A stretch of 64,000 nt of DNA from Sphingorhabdus sp. M41 (GCF_001586275.1 NZ_CP014545.1:1328501-1392500); one strand, 5' to 3'; shown: positions 36,192 to 48,108, numbered from the stretch's first letter. The notes: generated by a model not told the origin, from the letters alone. Numbers and translations: made by a program.

Positions 36192-38204
36192 TTATTGATC
36201 CAGAAAACTGCGCATCTTGCGACTGCGGCTCGGATGCTTAAGCTTGCGCAATGCTTTGGCTTCAATCTGCCGAATACGTTCGCGCGTGACGCTGAATTGT
36301 TGTCCAACTTCTTCGAGCGTGTGATCGGTGTTCATGCCGATCCCGAAGCGCATGCGAAGCACACGTTCTTCTCGAGGTGTCAGGCTGGCCAATACGCGAG
36401 TCACGGTTTCTTTCAGATTGGCCTGGATCGCGGCATCCACCGGAATGATCGCATTTTTATCTTCAATGAAGTCACCGAGATGCGAATCTTCCTCGTCACC
36501 AATTGGCGTTTCGAGCGAAATCGGCTCCTTGGCGATTTTCATCACCTTGCGCACTTTTTCCAGCGGCATGGACAGGCGTTCGGCCATTTCTTCCGGAGTC
36601 GGCTCGCGGCCCTGTTCATGAAGGAACTGACGGCTGGTGCGGACCAGCTTGTTGATCGTCTCGATCATGTGGACCGGAATACGGATGGTCCGCGCCTGAT
36701 CGGCAATCGAGCGCGTGATTGCCTGACGAATCCACCAGGTTGCGTAGGTGCTGAACTTATAGCCGCGGCGATATTCGAACTTGTCGACCGCTTTCATCAG
36801 GCCGATATTGCCTTCCTGAATGAGATCGAGGAACTGCAGGCCGCGATTTGTGTATTTCTTGGCGATCGAAATCACGAGGCGGAGATTGGCCTCGACCATT
36901 TCCTTCTTGGCGATTCGTGCTTCGCGTTCGCCCTTCTGGACCATGTTGACGATCCGGCGGAATTCGACCAGCGAAGTGCCGGTGGCATTGGCGATATCGG
37001 AAATTTCTGCGCGAATGCGATCAACGGCTTCCGCTTCTTTTTCGACAAATGCGGCCCATTTCTTGTCGGTCTTGGCCATGCTCGCCAGCCAGTTATCGTC
37101 GAGTTCGTTACCGACATAGCTTTCCAGAAAGGCGCGGCGCGGGACCTTGTGGCGTTCGGCCAGGCGAAGCATTTGCCCGCCGAGTGTCGTCAGCCGGCGA
37201 TTGAACGAGTAAAGCTGGTCGACCAGAAACTCGATTTTATTGGCATGAAATTGCACGCTTTCGACCAAAGCGGTCAGTTCTTCGCGCAAATTATGATATT
37301 TATTCTCGGAAGATGTCGGGAAATCCTTGCCCGCTGCCAGAGAATCCAGTCGGATCGTCTGCAGTTTCGAGAATTTCTTGAACACCGAGGTAATCAGCGC
37401 GAATTTTTCAAGCGCCTCAGGTTTCAGGGCTTCTTCCATCTGGGCGAGCGAGAGAGTATTGTCTTCCTCTTCCTCCTCGACAACCCGCTTGGTGCGGCGT
37501 TCGGTCAGTTCGGCTTCATCATCATCTTCGCCATCGGCCGATTCTTCATCCTCGACTTCGTCATCATCCTTGAACGATGGGCCAGCGGTCTTCTCGCTGA
37601 TTTCGCCATCATCGTCATCTTCGGCTTCTTCGAGGTTCTCCGGAACAGGATCCTTGGAGAGCATGGCATCAAGGTCGAGAATCTCGCGCAGCTGCATCTC
37701 GCCGTCGTTGAGCGCCGTCGACCATTCGATGATTGCGTTGAAGGTGGTCGGGCTTTCGCAAAGCCCCCAGATCATCGTGTCGCGGCCTGCTTCGATGCGC
37801 TTTGCAATCGCGATTTCGCCTTCGCGGCTGAGCAATTCCACGGCGCCCATTTCGCGCAAATACATGCGTACCGGGTCGTCGGTCCGGTCGGCGGTCGCTT
37901 TCTTGGGAGCGGCGGCAGCGGATTTCTTGTCCTTGTCCTTGCCGTCAATGGATTCGACTTCTTCGCCGGCCAGTTCTTCGGCGGCTTCCTCGTCATTCTC
38001 GACAATCCGGACGCCCATTTCGGAGATCGCCGACATGACGTCTTCAATCTGCTCGTTCTGGTCCTGGGGCAGGGCTTCGTTCAGCTCGTCTATCGTGAGA
38101 TAGCCGCGCTTTTTACCTTGAGCGATCAGTTTCTTGATGGCGCTATCATTGAGATCGATCAACGGTTCGTCTTCGGCTTTGGTGTTTTTTGCTTTACTTG
38201 CCAA
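36192..38204 (-). CDS. rpoD: RNA polymerase primary sigma factor RpoD (sigma-70)
   Basis: A 670-residue housekeeping sigma factor. In order: region 1.1, region 1.2 ([16 protein letters not shown]), a non-conserved insert, region 2 ([21 protein letters not shown] then [17 protein letters not shown]), region 3, and region 4 ([11 protein letters not shown], then [19 protein letters not shown]). The insert after region 1.2 contains very acidic runs rich in Asp and Glu, common in alphaproteobacterial RpoD. It follows dnaG by 23 bases, forming the classical dnaG-rpoD unit. rpsU is absent from this locus. Confidence 0.97.
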   Translation of the reverse strand: MASKAKNTKAEDEPLIDLNDSAIKKLIAQGKKRGYLTIDELNEALPQDQNEQIEDVMSAISEMGVRIVENDEEAAEELAGEEVESIDGKDKDKKSAAAAPKKATADRTDDPVRMYLREMGAVELLSREGEIAIAKRIEAGRDTMIWGLCESPTTFNAIIEWSTALNDGEMQLREILDLDAMLSKDPVPENLEEAEDDDDGEISEKTAGPSFKDDDEVEDEESADGEDDDEAELTERRTKRVVEEEEEDNTLSLAQMEEALKPEALEKFALITSVFKKFSKLQTIRLDSLAAGKDFPTSSENKYHNLREELTALVESVQFHANKIEFLVDQLYSFNRRLTTLGGQMLRLAERHKVPRRAFLESYVGNELDDNWLASMAKTDKKWAAFVEKEAEAVDRIRAEISDIANATGTSLVEFRRIVNMVQKGEREARIAKKEMVEANLRLVISIAKKYTNRGLQFLDLIQEGNIGLMKAVDKFEYRRGYKFSTYATWWIRQAITRSIADQARTIRIPVHMIETINKLVRTSRQFLHEQGREPTPEEMAERLSMPLEKVRKVMKIAKEPISLETPIGDEEDSHLGDFIEDKNAIIPVDAAIQANLKETVTRVLASLTPREERVLRMRFGIGMNTDHTLEEVGQQFSVTRERIRQIEAKALRKLKHPSRSRKMRSFLDQ

Positions 38205-38227
38205 TGGCTCAGGCCCCTAATTTAAAA

Positions 38228-40096
38228 CTACACTGCATCGTCGATCTGGGTCAGTTCGACCAATCGCTCATGAAATAACTGCTTCGCTTCGCGAAGGCGC
38301 TGCTGCTCGGCATAACTTTCTTCCGTAAGATCGTCCTGCACTCGCCTCGTTGCCTCTGCCAGAGCCGCTTCCAATCCGGGGCGCGCCGTCACCACTTTTA
38401 TCGCTTCTGCCAAATCCCGATGCGCCCGTTCGATCAAAAGCGAAGGGGCATCGTCTGGCAGCTTGCGGTTGAAAGTGAAATTCAGCGCGTCGGCCCGTAA
38501 CAGCCCTTTTGCGACATTATAACAATCTGTCTTCTCCAATATGGTAAGAAGGCCGTGCATATCAAGCGTTTCTTTGCGCATTGCCGCATTGATCAATTCG
38601 CTGAGCAATAGCTGTAACTGCGAATCGGCAAGCTTGATCGCGCTGAGTTCTTCAAAATGCCCGGATATCCGGCAGGGATGACGGATCAGGCCACCCAAAA
38701 TGCCCTTGGCAATCTGCAGATCATAGCCCTCGATCAAAAAGGTCTTGGTGTCCTCCAGCGGTTTGTAAGAGACGAATTTCGATGGGAATTTGCGATTATT
38801 ATTCTGCTGGCGCCTGGCTTCGGGGCGACTATCCCGCTGGGCAAAAAAGGCGGCTTGATAGCGTTCGTCAAAAGCCTGCCGGTAATGCCGGGCAATATCC
38901 TGATCGGCGATATCGCGCACATGGTCGGACAGACGCTTTTTCAGGCCGGCCTTGGTTTCCGGTGTGTTGAGCGGCTCGGCGTCATATTCCACCTGCCAGA
39001 TCTTGTCGTCGAGCATCTGCGGCCTGGCGATCAGGGCGGCAAAGGCATGAGCGCCGTCGGAGCGGATCAGGTCATCGGGGTCCTGTCCCGCGGGCAGGGA
39101 AATGAAGTTCAGGCTGTGCGAGGGGCGCAATATCGGCAGCGCTCGCAAGGCGGCGCGCATGGCAGCTTTCTGACCCGCATTGTCGCCGTCAAAGCAGAGT
39201 ATCGGTGCCTCGACCATTTTCCAGATACGTTCGATCTGATGTTCGGTCAGCGCGGTGCCGAGCGGGGCGACGACGTCGTTGAACCCGGCCTGCGCCAAGG
39301 CGATGGCGTCCATATAGCCTTCTACCACCAAGATCCGGCCGGTCTGGCGGGAAGCGGGAGAGGCCTTGTCGAGATTGTAGAGCGTGCGGCCCTTGTCGAA
39401 CAACGGCGTGTCGGGGGAGTTGAGATATTTCGGCTCGCCGTCACCCAATATCCGGCCGCCAAAAGCAATGACCCGGCCGCGTGGGTCGCGGATCGGGATC
39501 ATCAGGCGGCCGCGGAACCGGTCATAGGGCTCCTTGTCATCGACCTTGATCAGCAGGCCGGCCTCGATCAGCTGGTCCATGCCGTGTCTGGACAGCGCGT
39601 CCTTGAGCCTTCCGCGGGAATTGGGAGCGAAACCAAAGCCGAACTCGCGGATCGTGTTTTCCGATATGCCGCGATTTTTCAGATATTCCCGTGCCCCAGC
39701 GCCCTCGGTGCTGTTGAATTGCTCGACAAACCAGTCCTGCGCCGCGGCCATAACGTCATGCAGGGTTGCCCGCACCTCCTGCCGCTGCGCCGCGCGGGGA
39801 TCGGGGGCAGGGACTTCCATCTGCGCCTCGGCGGCGAGGTCCTTGACCGCGTCCATGAAGCCCAGCCCGCGCTGTTCGGTCATCCAGCTGATCGCGTCAC
39901 CATGGGCGCCGCAGCCGAAGCAATGGTAGAAGCCCTTTTCGTCATTGATCGTGAAGCTGGGCGATTTCTCGTTATGAAAGGGGCAGCAGGCCTTATATTC
40001 GCGACCGGCCTTCTGGATCTTTACGGTGCGCCCGATCAGCGTCGACAGGGTGACGCGCGATCGCAGTTCTTCGAGCCATTGCGGGGTGAGGGTCAT
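38228..40096 (-). CDS. dnaG: DNA primase DnaG
   Basis: A 622-residue primase that synthesises RNA primers at the replication fork. The N-terminal zinc-binding domain has C38-x2-H41 and C59-x2-C62 (in CPFHNEKSPSF and FYHCFGCGAHGD). The Toprim catalytic region is seen in RILVVEGYMDAIALAQAG and ILCFDGDNAGQKAA. The C-terminal DnaB-binding domain is divergent. Its ATG overlaps the stop of the upstream GIY-YIG gene (ATGA). A palindromic repeat ends 13 bases upstream of the start, so initiation signals for dnaG lie within inserted DNA. Confidence 0.96.
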   Translation of the reverse strand: MTLTPQWLEELRSRVTLSTLIGRTVKIQKAGREYKACCPFHNEKSPSFTINDEKGFYHCFGCGAHGDAISWMTEQRGLGFMDAVKDLAAEAQMEVPAPDPRAAQRQEVRATLHDVMAAAQDWFVEQFNSTEGAGAREYLKNRGISENTIREFGFGFAPNSRGRLKDALSRHGMDQLIEAGLLIKVDDKEPYDRFRGRLMIPIRDPRGRVIAFGGRILGDGEPKYLNSPDTPLFDKGRTLYNLDKASPASRQTGRILVVEGYMDAIALAQAGFNDVVAPLGTALTEHQIERIWKMVEAPILCFDGDNAGQKAAMRAALRALPILRPSHSLNFISLPAGQDPDDLIRSDGAHAFAALIARPQMLDDKIWQVEYDAEPLNTPETKAGLKKRLSDHVRDIADQDIARHYRQAFDERYQAAFFAQRDSRPEARRQQNNNRKFPSKFVSYKPLEDTKTFLIEGYDLQIAKGILGGLIRHPCRISGHFEELSAIKLADSQLQLLLSELINAAMRKETLDMHGLLTILEKTDCYNVAKGLLRADALNFTFNRKLPDDAPSLLIERAHRDLAEAIKVVTARPGLEAALAEATRRVQDDLTEESYAEQQRLREAKQLFHERLVELTQIDDAV

Positions 40097-40467
40097 TCTG
40101 AAATCTCGGTGTCTCGACTACGCTCGACACGAACGGCGTTTTGGGCGCCGCTCTCTCCGTTCGTCTCGAGCGAAGTCGAGAGACGTTCTGTCGGAGGCTT
40201 CGCAAAATAGGACAATTTTTTCCAGTCACCTGCGATTAGAGCGCGCTTTTTGGCTTGGGACCATTTCTTGACTGTTAATTCGGCTGACAAAGCCTCTTCT
40301 CGAGTCGGGAAAGACTCCGACCACACCAATTCTATTGGTCGGCGCTGGCTCGTAAACTTACAATATCCACCGCTGCCATGTTCAGCCACCCGGCGTTCCA
40401 AATCATCCGTGTGACCGGTGTAGAACTTACCATCTGCACATAACAGCATGTAGGTCCAAAAGGCCAA
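40093..40467 (-). CDS. GIY-YIG nuclease-domain protein with a repeat-encoded tail
   Basis: A 124-residue single-domain GIY-YIG protein (UPF0213/YhbQ-like). The core has TYMLLCADGKFYTGHT (GIY and YIG strands, here YML and YTG), the catalytic-type arginine helix LERRVAEH and the glutamate in EALSAELTVKKW. The normal family end comes at IAGDWKKLSYFAK. The following 34 or so residues, including RLSTSLETNGE and VRVERSRDTEI, are translated from two inverted palindromic repeats. It sits between yqeY and dnaG in an otherwise standard operon, and its stop overlaps the dnaG start. A third repeat copy lies just upstream of its start. It looks like a mobile unit; nuclease activity is not proven. Confidence 0.85.
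   Translation of the reverse strand: MAFWTYMLLCADGKFYTGHTDDLERRVAEHGSGGYCKFTSQRRPIELVWSESFPTREEALSAELTVKKWSQAKKRALIAGDWKKLSYFAKPPTERLSTSLETNGESGAQNAVRVERSRDTEISE
40109..40136 (+). repeat. Palindromic repeat, copy 1 (forward)
   Basis: A 28-base element beginning GTGTCTCGAC and ending CTCGACACGAACGG, with internal TCGA dyad symmetry. It matches copy 3 at all but one position. It encodes part of the GIY-YIG protein tail on the minus strand, and its left end lies 13 bases from the dnaG start codon. Confidence 0.85.
40157..40185 (-). repeat. Palindromic repeat, copy 2 (inverted)
   Basis: Begins CCGTTCGTCTCGAG and is close to the reverse complement of copy 1, so copies 1 and 2 form an inverted pair around a 20-base spacer. 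CCGTTCGT pairs with ACGAACGG of copy 1. This paired arrangement is like REPIN/BIME elements, which fold as a long hairpin when single-stranded. Confidence 0.85.
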
Positions 40468-40482
40468 TTACGCTTCTCCCGG

Positions 40483-40510
40483 GTGTCTCGACTTCGCTCG
40501 ACACGAACGG
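40483..40510 (+). repeat. Palindromic repeat, copy 3, with a degenerate neighbour
   Basis: A 28-base copy in the same orientation as copy 1, 15 bases upstream of the GIY-YIG start codon. A decayed copy (AAGTCGCTCGATACGAACA, 40517-40535 region) follows it. With copies 1 and 2 it brackets the GIY-YIG gene. Confidence 0.85.
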
Positions 40511-40547
40511 ACAGAAGTCGCTCGATACGAACAACCTGTATTCAGTG

Positions 40548-41000
40548 TCACGAAAGCGCCGCCTTCACCAGTGCGCTGGCCTTGCTCATGTCGATTTCGG
40601 TGCCGTGGCGTTTCTTCAGTTCGCCCATCACGCGGCCCATGTCCTTCATGCCGTCGGCGCCGAGTTCGGTCTTGATACCATCGATCAGGGCAGCGGTTTC
40701 TTCCTCGTTCAATTGCGCCGGGAGAAATTCCTCGATCACCGCCAGTTCCAGTTTTTCCGCTGCGGCGAGCTCGGTGCGGCCACCGGATTCGAACATGTCG
40801 ATCGATTCGCGGCGCTGCTTGGCCATTTTTTGCAGCACGTCGATCAGGATCGCATCATCGTCGCGCGCATCTTCCTTGGTGCGCAGTTCGATGTCCTTGT
40901 CCTTGATCTTCGCCAATATGCTGCGGGTCGCGGCGGTGCGATCCTTGTCACCGGCCTTCATGGCGGCAATTTGCGCGGCTTTCACGGTGTCGCGAATCAT
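40548..41000 (-). CDS. GatB/YqeY domain protein
   Basis: A 150-residue helical protein of the YqeY family, homologous to the tRNA-binding tail domain of GatB. Family features are the N-terminal MIRDTVKAAQIAAMKAGDK, RTAATRSILAKIKDKDIE, and the C-terminal GMKDMGRVMGELKKRHG. ATG 41000 is favoured because GAGG lies six bases upstream and it gives the usual family N-terminus; ATGs at 41012 and 41036 are alternatives. The function is poorly defined. In alphaproteobacteria it typically precedes dnaG; here the GIY-YIG unit separates them. Confidence 0.88.
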   Translation of the reverse strand: MIRDTVKAAQIAAMKAGDKDRTAATRSILAKIKDKDIELRTKEDARDDDAILIDVLQKMAKQRRESIDMFESGGRTELAAAEKLELAVIEEFLPAQLNEEETAALIDGIKTELGADGMKDMGRVMGELKKRHGTEIDMSKASALVKAALS

Positions 41001-41067
41001 GGCGTCCCTCATATTTTTGGAGTAAGCGACCACCATAGCGGGAAGATAATTTTTTTCATAGATTGTG

Positions 41068-41085
41068 AGACCAGAAATCTGGTTC
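41068..41085 (+). promoter_or_regulatory. Hairpin in the carA leader
   Basis: ACCAGA (41070-41075) and TCTGGT (41078-41083) are perfectly complementary, extendable by AG/CT across one bulged T. It lies about 50 bases upstream of carA. No T-run follows and no leader peptide was recognised, so attenuation is not supported. It could be an operator between divergent yqeY and carA. Confidence 0.3.
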
Positions 41086-41133
41086 TAGGTCCCATGAAAT
41101 TTTGCGCCTCAAACGGACCCAAAGGAACAGCCC

Positions 41134-42336
41134 ATGACCGATGCCCATAATCCCGCCGCTCCCGAGGGTGCAACAGGGATATTGGTGTTGGCCGATGGCA
41201 CGATCATCTGGGGCAGGGGCTTTGGCGCGACCGGTTCTGCGGTCGGTGAAGTCTGCTTCAACACCGCGATGACCGGCTATCAGGAAGTGATGACCGACCC
41301 CAGCTATGCCGGGCAGATCGTGACCTTCACCTTTCCCCATATCGGCAATGTCGGCACCAATGAAGATGATGTCGAGGCGGACAGCCCGCACGCCCTGGGC
41401 TGTATCGTCCGCGAGGATATTACCGCACCGTCCAGTTTCCGTGACCAGAAGCCGTTTGACCAGTGGATGGCGGAACAGGGCCGGATCGGAATTTCCGGTG
41501 TGGATACAAGGGCTTTGACCCGGCGGATCCGCGAAGCGGGGGCGCCCAATGCGGTTATCGCTCATGATCCCGAGGGCAAGTTTGATATCGACGAGCTGCT
41601 CGGCAAGGCGCGGGCCTGGGCGGGGCTGGAAGGCATGGATCTGGCCAAGGAAGTGACCGGGCACCAGACGCATTTATGGGACAAGGGTGGTCTGTGGCGG
41701 CTGGGTCATGGCTATGCGCCATTGGAAGAATTGGAAGCATCTTCGTCGCGGCCGCATGTGGTGGCGATCGATTATGGCGCGAAGCGCAATATCTTCAGAA
41801 ATCTTGTGAAGGCTGGCGCAAAAGTCACTGTGGTTCCTGCTGAAACTTCTTATGAAGAAATCATGGCGTTGAAGCCGGCGGGCGTGTTTCTGTCCAATGG
41901 CCCCGGCGATCCGGCGGCGACAGGCGAATATGCGGTCCCGGTGATCAAGAAGTTGCTGGAGGCGGATATCCCGCTGTTCGGCATTTGCCTTGGCCACCAG
42001 ATGCTCGCTCTCGCGGCGGGCGCCAAGACCGTGAAAATGCACCAGGGCCATCGCGGTGCCAATCATCCGGTGCAGCGGATCGGCGGCGGCTGGGCCGAGA
42101 CCGAAGGTCTGGTCGAGATCACCAGCATGAACCACGGTTTTGCGGTGGACAGCGAGACGCTGCCCGACACTATTCACGAAACCCACAAGAGCCTGTTCGA
42201 CGGCAGCAACTGCGGCATCGAGATCATCGGCAAACGCGCCTTCGGCGTGCAATATCACCCCGAGGCCAGTCCGGGGCCGCAGGACAGTTTCTATCTGTTC
42301 GAGAAATTTGTTTCATTGATCGAAAGTAGAAATTGA
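41134..42336 (+). CDS. carA: Carbamoyl phosphate synthase small subunit CarA
   Basis: A 400-residue glutamine amidotransferase subunit that supplies ammonia to CarB for arginine and pyrimidine synthesis. The class I amidotransferase domain has FGICLGHQML with the nucleophile at Cys285, and FGVQYHPEASPG with the catalytic His and Glu. An AAGGA ribosome-binding site precedes the ATG. Its TGA overlaps the start of an unrelated accessory gene (TGATG). The partner carB lies 1.8 kb downstream, beyond four accessory genes, unlike the usual adjacent carAB arrangement. Confidence 0.96.
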   Translation: MTDAHNPAAPEGATGILVLADGTIIWGRGFGATGSAVGEVCFNTAMTGYQEVMTDPSYAGQIVTFTFPHIGNVGTNEDDVEADSPHALGCIVREDITAPSSFRDQKPFDQWMAEQGRIGISGVDTRALTRRIREAGAPNAVIAHDPEGKFDIDELLGKARAWAGLEGMDLAKEVTGHQTHLWDKGGLWRLGHGYAPLEELEASSSRPHVVAIDYGAKRNIFRNLVKAGAKVTVVPAETSYEEIMALKPAGVFLSNGPGDPAATGEYAVPVIKKLLEADIPLFGICLGHQMLALAAGAKTVKMHQGHRGANHPVQRIGGGWAETEGLVEITSMNHGFAVDSETLPDTIHETHKSLFDGSNCGIEIIGKRAFGVQYHPEASPGPQDSFYLFEKFVSLIESRN

Positions 42337-42941
42337 TGATTTCATTTAATGCAGCCCAAGATTTGGTTTTAACAGCATTGTACATTCGAGAGTATGAGAG
42401 CGATGATGCTTTCAGTGCCACGATTGATGATGTGAAGGAAGCAATCGGCGGTGGATTGTCTAAGGTTTTCCTGCTGCGGGTAGTCGATCATCTCGTCGAA
42501 AAGAACTTACTTGAAAGCGACTATGACGAAGATATTGACGTGATGAAGTATTGGCTTAAAGCTAACGGAATTCAGGCTGCTGAGGTCGTCGTTAATGAAC
42601 AAAAGAATGAAGGCGGTGTTATCTCGATTCCGGCAGCAGATAGGATCGTGCAGTTAAACGACAATCAGTTTAATGATTTGCATGAAAAACTGTCAGAAAT
42701 AATTTCAACTTTAGATAACGGGTCCAATGCGATCGGCGCTGAGCTTGGTGATTCCCGAGTTCGGCTCAAATCAGAGATTGAAGCAGGGTCGACTTTGATT
42801 AACGCTAAATCTGTGCGGTTGAGCGCACTGTTTGCTGTTCTGATCAAACCATTGAAATTCCTCTCGGAAAAATTTTCTGGTGCAGCAATCGGAGAATTGG
42901 CCAAGAAGTTGGTCAGTGAAATTTTGAAGTTGATAGCATAA
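42336..42941 (+). CDS. Uncharacterised accessory protein between carA and carB
   Basis: A 201-residue protein with no recognised family. The first 65 or so residues look like a small helical, possibly winged-helix domain (DLVLTALYIREY, then FLLRVVDHLVEKNLL). A linker and a long helical region follow, and the C-terminus (LFAVLIKPLKFLSEKF, then ELAKKLVSEILKLIA) is amphipathic. Base composition is visibly more AT-rich than the flanking car genes, suggesting transfer. Its ATG overlaps the carA stop, so it is translated as part of the carA message. The function is unknown; the helix pattern would suit a small effector or regulator, but that is speculation. Confidence 0.7.
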   Translation: MISFNAAQDLVLTALYIREYESDDAFSATIDDVKEAIGGGLSKVFLLRVVDHLVEKNLLESDYDEDIDVMKYWLKANGIQAAEVVVNEQKNEGGVISIPAADRIVQLNDNQFNDLHEKLSEIISTLDNGSNAIGAELGDSRVRLKSEIEAGSTLINAKSVRLSALFAVLIKPLKFLSEKFSGAAIGELAKKLVSEILKLIA

Positions 42942-42991
42942 GTGTCCACAACAACTGACATAACCACAATCCTGATTGGAGGCCATAGCCA

Positions 42992-43369
42992 ATGAGCGGC
43001 CCGATTGATCCAGCGCATCTTGCCGAAGAATGGGCAATTGATGACGAAATCCTGCAAAATATGGCAGCGGGCGGCGATTTGTCGCATGTTGTGCGCGAAA
43101 TTAACGTGCAATTTGTCGGGGCGGTTGCCGATCTCAACAAGCTGAAGAATGACGCGGCCAAATGGGGTTTTCGCTCGGCGCTGGTGTCCAACGAGGATGA
43201 CGAGTGGGTGATCGAACTGCAGATTGACCTCGACACCAAGCGCGAGACGATCCGCGAGCTGACCCGCAAATGCCTCGAGATCGAAAGCGAATATGACATC
43301 GACCATGATGGTTGGGGCTGCTTCGCCTGTAACGAAAATGGCGAAATTTCTGACGAGAATCCGGCGTGA
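42992..43369 (+). CDS. RraB-domain protein (ribonuclease E inhibitor-like)
   Basis: A 125-residue acidic protein with the RraB fold pattern: DLNKLKNDAAKWGFR, then a central WVIELQIDLDT, then YDIDHDGWGCF. The ending matches the family signature YDGWG. In E. coli RraB binds RNase E and modulates mRNA decay; in other bacteria the role is not established. It lies 50 bases after the accessory gene and in the same orientation as carA. No membrane segments are present. The symbol is withheld because orthology with E. coli rraB is unproven. Confidence 0.75.
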   Translation: MSGPIDPAHLAEEWAIDDEILQNMAAGGDLSHVVREINVQFVGAVADLNKLKNDAAKWGFRSALVSNEDDEWVIELQIDLDTKRETIRELTRKCLEIESEYDIDHDGWGCFACNENGEISDENPA

Positions 43370-43441
43370 TGGTTCAAAGAGCTGACATAAATTCTGCTCT
43401 TGCTATCGGCGCAGGCCGAATATTTCCTCCGTCGTCCACTT

Positions 43442-43855
43442 TCATTCGGCCCACGGATCAATCACGGCAATCCCGGCAAAGGCAAAATCTTTCGCGTTCC
43501 GCGTTGCAATCGCGGCTTCATTCGCAATGGCCTGAGCGGCAATCATCGCATCCATCACGCCGGTATCAAGGCCTTCGAGGCGGATCTCGTTCGCCAGGAG
43601 GCCGTAAGCAGAAGCACATTTACGATCATAATCCAGCACGCGATCAGAAAACTCTGTTTCAAGGCGCTGGTACCAGCTCAGCATCAACTGCTTTTTCTGC
43701 CCGTCGTCCATTTTGCAGACGCCATAGAGCATCTCCGACAGCACGATTGAGGACAGCAGTACTTCAGTTTCATGATCGACAAACCATCGTTTCACGCGCT
43801 GATTGCCTTGTGCGTGCGATATCTCGCGCCACACGTTGGTATCTACAATTATCAC
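43442..43855 (-). CDS. PIN-domain toxin of a type II toxin-antitoxin pair (FitB/VapC-like)
   Basis: A 137-residue PIN-domain ribonuclease. The four acidic residues expected at the metal site are present: D5 (MIIVDTNV), E41 (LSEMLYG), D102 (VMDAMIAA) and D123 (RNAKDF). Toxins of this class cleave RNA, often tRNA, until blocked by their antitoxin. The start is GTG, overlapping the antitoxin stop by four bases (GTGA). It is on the strand opposite to carA and carB. All catalytic residues are intact, so it is probably functional. Confidence 0.9.
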   Translation of the reverse strand: MIIVDTNVWREISHAQGNQRVKRWFVDHETEVLLSSIVLSEMLYGVCKMDDGQKKQLMLSWYQRLETEFSDRVLDYDRKCASAYGLLANEIRLEGLDTGVMDAMIAAQAIANEAAIATRNAKDFAFAGIAVIDPWAE

Positions 43856-44121
43856 GGGAATTCAGGGTCCGGAATGCCCTTGTCTCGGGACGGGATGGCC
43901 GGAGGGGCGACGTCCGGAGCGATACGGATGAGATATTCGGCCCGGTTCTCTCCCACTTTCTTGTCCGGAAGTTCATCAGACGAACGCCGCTTTTTTGGGC
44001 CATAGGTTCGTTCAATCAGCGCGCGCAGTTCGGCCTCGACCGAGCGCCCCTCTCTGGCCGCGACTTCTCGCAGCGACTGTTTGGTCGCATCGTCGATTTT
44101 TCTGATCGTTACACTACCCAT
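43852..44121 (-). CDS. FitA-like ribbon-helix-helix antitoxin
   Basis: An 89-residue antitoxin. The N-terminal MGSVTIRKIDDATKQSLREV forms the ribbon and first helix of a ribbon-helix-helix DNA-binding domain, and the helix EGRSVEAELRALIERT follows. The C-terminal tail is extended and proline-rich, as expected for a segment that plugs the PIN active site. It overlaps the toxin start. A near-perfect dyad lies 12 bases upstream of its ATG and is the likely autoregulatory operator. Confidence 0.85.
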   Translation of the reverse strand: MGSVTIRKIDDATKQSLREVAAREGRSVEAELRALIERTYGPKKRRSSDELPDKKVGENRAEYLIRIAPDVAPPAIPSRDKGIPDPEFP

Positions 44122-44133
44122 GATCTTTCACCA

Positions 44134-44163
44134 ATTGATTGCAATGCAGTCAATGTAATCAAT
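44134..44163. promoter_or_regulatory. Operator-like dyad upstream of the toxin-antitoxin pair
   Basis: ATTGATT (44134-44140) and AATCAAT (44157-44163) are perfect inverted heptamers with further partial symmetry inside. The dyad sits 12 bases from the antitoxin start and 16 bases from the carB start. FitA-type antitoxins bind such dyads to repress their own promoter. Binding here could also affect entry into carB. Confidence 0.55.
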
Positions 44164-44179
44164 GATTGCAAAATAGTCT

Positions 44180-47515
<3,336 letters not shown>

Positions 47516-47629
47516 TTTTCCGACATTTTGTCACACTGCGGGCGCTCCTTCCAAGCGGGGCGCCGGAAAACTGTTTTAGACGCTGCACGGCTGAAATCGG
47601 CAGCGTATCAGTAAGGAAAGGCCAAAATA

Positions 47630-48103
47630 ATGGCTGTTGAAAAAGTACCAATGCTCGCCGAAGGCCATGCCAAGATGGAAGCCGAACTCAAGGCGCTGAA
47701 GCTGGAGCGTCCGATCATTGTCGACGCGATCGAGACCGCGCGGGCCCATGGCGATCTATCGGAAAATGCCGAATATCATGCCGCCAAGGAACGTCAGGGC
47801 CAGGTCGAAGCGACCATTGGCGATCTTGAGGACAAGCTTTCCCGCGCCCAGGTCATCGATCCGAAGACCCTGTCCGGCGACAAGGCCGTATTCGGTGCGA
47901 CGCTGACCTTGCTCGACGAGAATGACAAGCCGGTGAAATATCAGCTGGTCGGCCAGGCGGAAGCCGATGCCAAGTCCGGCAAGATTAGCTATAATTCGCC
48001 GATTGGCCGGGCCCTGATCGGTCGCAGTGTCGGCGACGATATCGAAGTGACGGTACCGTCCGGCGACAAATATTTCCTGCTCGAGAAGATTGAGTTCATC
48101 TAG
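47630..48103 (+). CDS. greA: Transcription elongation factor GreA
   Basis: A 157-residue GreA that rescues backtracked RNA polymerase by stimulating transcript cleavage. The N-terminal coiled coil carries [20 protein letters not shown] with the acidic tip residues that reach the active site. The C-terminal FKBP-like domain has [18 protein letters not shown] precedes the ATG. It follows carB by 114 bases. The gap holds GC-rich imperfect symmetry (47540-47570) but no clear T-run terminator. The rhomboid gene begins five bases after its stop. Confidence 0.96.
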   Translation: MAVEKVPMLAEGHAKMEAELKALKLERPIIVDAIETARAHGDLSENAEYHAAKERQGQVEATIGDLEDKLSRAQVIDPKTLSGDKAVFGATLTLLDENDKPVKYQLVGQAEADAKSGKISYNSPIGRALIGRSVGDDIEVTVPSGDKYFLLEKIEFI

Positions 48104-48108
48104 CGGCG

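Noticed and set aside
36183-38225. A 680-codon plus-strand frame opposite rpoD
   Set aside because: Antisense artefact of rpoD codon bias; rich in Phe and His without recognisable domains, while rpoD is unmistakable.
47540-47570. Terminator between carB and greA
   Set aside because: GC-rich symmetry is imperfect and not followed by a T-run in the right place.
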